Shown in pieces: positions 4,847-6,117 of a DNA stretch of 6,117 nt. The notes below the pieces were generated by a model. It worked only from the letters and a program-made list of their open reading frames with translations. It did not search any database and was not told the DNA's origin. This stretch comes from Pseudomonadota bacterium (GTDB lineage Bacteria; Desulfobacterota; BSN033; G020346125). Position 1 is the stretch's first letter; the number at the start of each line of letters is the position of its first letter. The position numbers and the translations under genes are program-made. Location: positions 1-6,117 of the forward strand of contig DAOVIU010000084.1 of the NCBI GenBank assembly GCA_030673585.1, given 5' to 3'.

Positions 4847-6117
4847 AAAATATATTAAGCCGTAGACGAACAGGAAAATCATGGCCAAAAGAATCCCCAA
4901 TCCTATAGGCCCTCTGTAGGCGTCCTCATCGTAAACCATATTTCTCATCTCATCGAGCCTCGACTCCATTTCCTCCAGTTCCCTTGCCCTCTCTCCAGAA
5001 CGTCCCGTGGCGCGTCCCAGCATTTGGAGGACCGTAAAGTGAAGGTATTGTATCGTTATCTTGGGTATTGAGATCGGGTTTCTGCTCAACCTGGTAACAG
5101 CGCTTACCTCCCTCGAGAAGAAGGCCTGTGTTCCGATCCGGAAGCTATTTAACGGTGCAGTACACAGCCACAGTATGCCACGACATGCGATTCGGTAGAA
5201 GTAGTCGAGATCGAGAACAATCCCCTCGTGGGGCGAAAGGGCGGCCTTGGCCACCATAAATACCAGACCCGCCAACAGGAAAAGCTGGACGACTCCCACC
5301 ACGTGAGAAGGGGTATAGGGGTGATAGTGAACCGGGTAGACGGGAAGCACGCGGAACAGTACCCCGGGATAAACCCCAATAAGGACACAGGCGGAGGCGG
5401 TTAAAATCATAGCCAGCTGCATATTTAAGGGGGCCTCTCTGGCCCTCATGGTCTCATTCTTGGCGAAGAAGGTAAAGTAGCAGAGCTTTGTAAAGGAGAG
5501 AAATGTTCCCACGGAAGCCAGGATCAACATCAGCTCCACGATAGGTTTATGTACCTCCACCGCAGAGGATATGACCATTCCCTTGCTCACAAACCCATTG
5601 AATCCCGGTCCTCCGGATATGGAAAGCGAGGCTATGAGGCAGGCGATACAGGTTACCGGCATCAGCCTAGCCAATCCTCCCAGCTCCGTAAGCTTCCTCT
5701 TTCCGGTCACATAGATTACCGATCCCATACACATGAATAAGAGCGACTTATATAAGATATTGTTAACCAGATGGGCTATTCCCCCATTTACCCCGAGGGC
5801 AGTTCCCACCCCGATCCCCGCTACCATGTATCCAACTTGACTGATAATGTGATAGGAAAGGAGCTTTCTCGTATCATTCTGGAGCAATGCGTAGAGAACC
5901 CCATAAACCGCCATAATCCCACCCATATAGGCCATAACATCGGCGCCCGAGAAACATCTGGCCAGTGCATATACTCCCGTCTTGGTGGTGTAAACCGAAA
6001 GGAACACGCTTCCAGTGACGGTTCCCTGTGGGTAGGAATCAGGCAGCCAGGTGTGAATGGGAATGAAGGCGGTATTAAGTCCAAAGCCCATGAGCATGAA
6101 AAAGGAGGCCCAACCGC
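4835..6117 (-). CDS. Proton-conducting membrane subunit, Mrp antiporter subunit D / NuoL-NuoM-NuoN family (5' end beyond window)
   Basis: This is an integral membrane protein of the family shared by Mrp Na+/H+ antiporters, complex I and membrane-bound hydrogenases, which moves protons or Na+ across the membrane. The C-terminal 426 residues are visible; the N-terminal part, probably around 200 residues, is cut off. Counting from the methionine codon at 6097: IPIHTWLPDSYP (12-23), TM8 lysine in TTKTGVYAL (37-45), NDTRKLLSYHIISQVGY (74-90), HLVNNILYKSLLF with K117 (109-121), and SGGPGFNGFVSKG (161-173) match the antiporter-type core. LDLDYFYR (295-302) recalls the NuoL/MrpA-type C-terminus. Then follow a charged, Glu/Arg-rich helix (368-388) and a final membrane segment (about 398-416). 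Asn8 stands where the family usually has the TM7 lysine. I cannot tell from this part alone whether it belongs to an Mrp-type antiporter, a hydrogenase complex or complex I, so I give no symbol. It lies upstream of ffh on the same strand but apparently in a separate transcript. Confidence 0.88.
   Translation of the reverse strand, partial: GWASFFMLMGFGLNTAFIPIHTWLPDSYPQGTVTGSVFLSVYTTKTGVYALARCFSGADVMAYMGGIMAVYGVLYALLQNDTRKLLSYHIISQVGYMVAGIGVGTALGVNGGIAHLVNNILYKSLLFMCMGSVIYVTGKRKLTELGGLARLMPVTCIACLIASLSISGGPGFNGFVSKGMVISSAVEVHKPIVELMLILASVGTFLSFTKLCYFTFFAKNETMRAREAPLNMQLAMILTASACVLIGVYPGVLFRVLPVYPVHYHPYTPSHVVGVVQLFLLAGLVFMVAKAALSPHEGIVLDLDYFYRIACRGILWLCTAPLNSFRIGTQAFFSREVSAVTRLSRNPISIPKITIQYLHFTVLQMLGRATGRSGERARELEEMESRLDEMRNMVYDEDAYRGPIGLGILLAMIFLFVYGLIYFAAP

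Noticed and set aside
1..6117. Mobile elements, CRISPR arrays, phage or transfer signs
   Set aside because: No transposase, integrase, terminal inverted repeats, regular direct repeats or abrupt composition change seen; the gene order is a conserved housekeeping block.

Overview
The window is a compact, largely conserved block of translation and protein-export genes, all read on the minus strand. The 3' part of a membrane ion-transport gene lies upstream of it, at the right-hand edge. In transcription order (right to left) the genes are: a proton-conducting antiporter/complex I-type subunit (5' end cut off at 6117), an untranslated stretch of about 330 bases with a strong promoter, then ffh, rpsP, khpA, rimM, trmD, an uncharacterised SPOUT-type RNA methyltransferase gene, rplS and rnhB (3' end cut off at position 1).

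The order ffh-rpsP-khpA-rimM-trmD-(TM1570-like methyltransferase)-rplS-rnhB, with the extra methyltransferase between trmD and rplS, is what I know from Desulfobacterota/Deltaproteobacteria such as Geobacter and Desulfovibrio relatives. The trmD-methyltransferase-rplS part also occurs in Thermotogae. The antiporter-like subunit also resembles proteins common in sulfate-reducing and syntrophic Deltaproteobacteria. I therefore infer an anaerobic Desulfobacterota-like bacterium. This rests on gene order and protein flavour, not on a marker search.

Layout: 4835-6117 carries the antiporter subunit. Positions 4502-4834 have no gene but hold three inverted repeats and a near-consensus sigma70 promoter (TTGACA, 17-base spacer, TAAAAT) about 50 bases ahead of ffh. 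From 4501 down to 1 the genes lie 35, 72, 6, -4, 16, 21 and -4 bases apart and look like one operon with translational coupling at the overlaps. Functionally the operon joins co-translational membrane targeting (Ffh), two ribosomal proteins (S16, L19), 30S maturation (RimM), an RNA-binding KH protein (KhpA), tRNA m1G37 methylation (TrmD), a second predicted RNA methyltransferase, and RNase HII.

Nothing here is clearly a new system. The points most worth a second look are: the second methyltransferase has no ATG/GTG/TTG start that would keep its first conserved beta strand; Ffh has two substitutions in normally invariant GTPase motifs; the antiporter subunit carries Asn where the usual TM7 lysine should be; and the spacer ahead of ffh has several inverted repeats.
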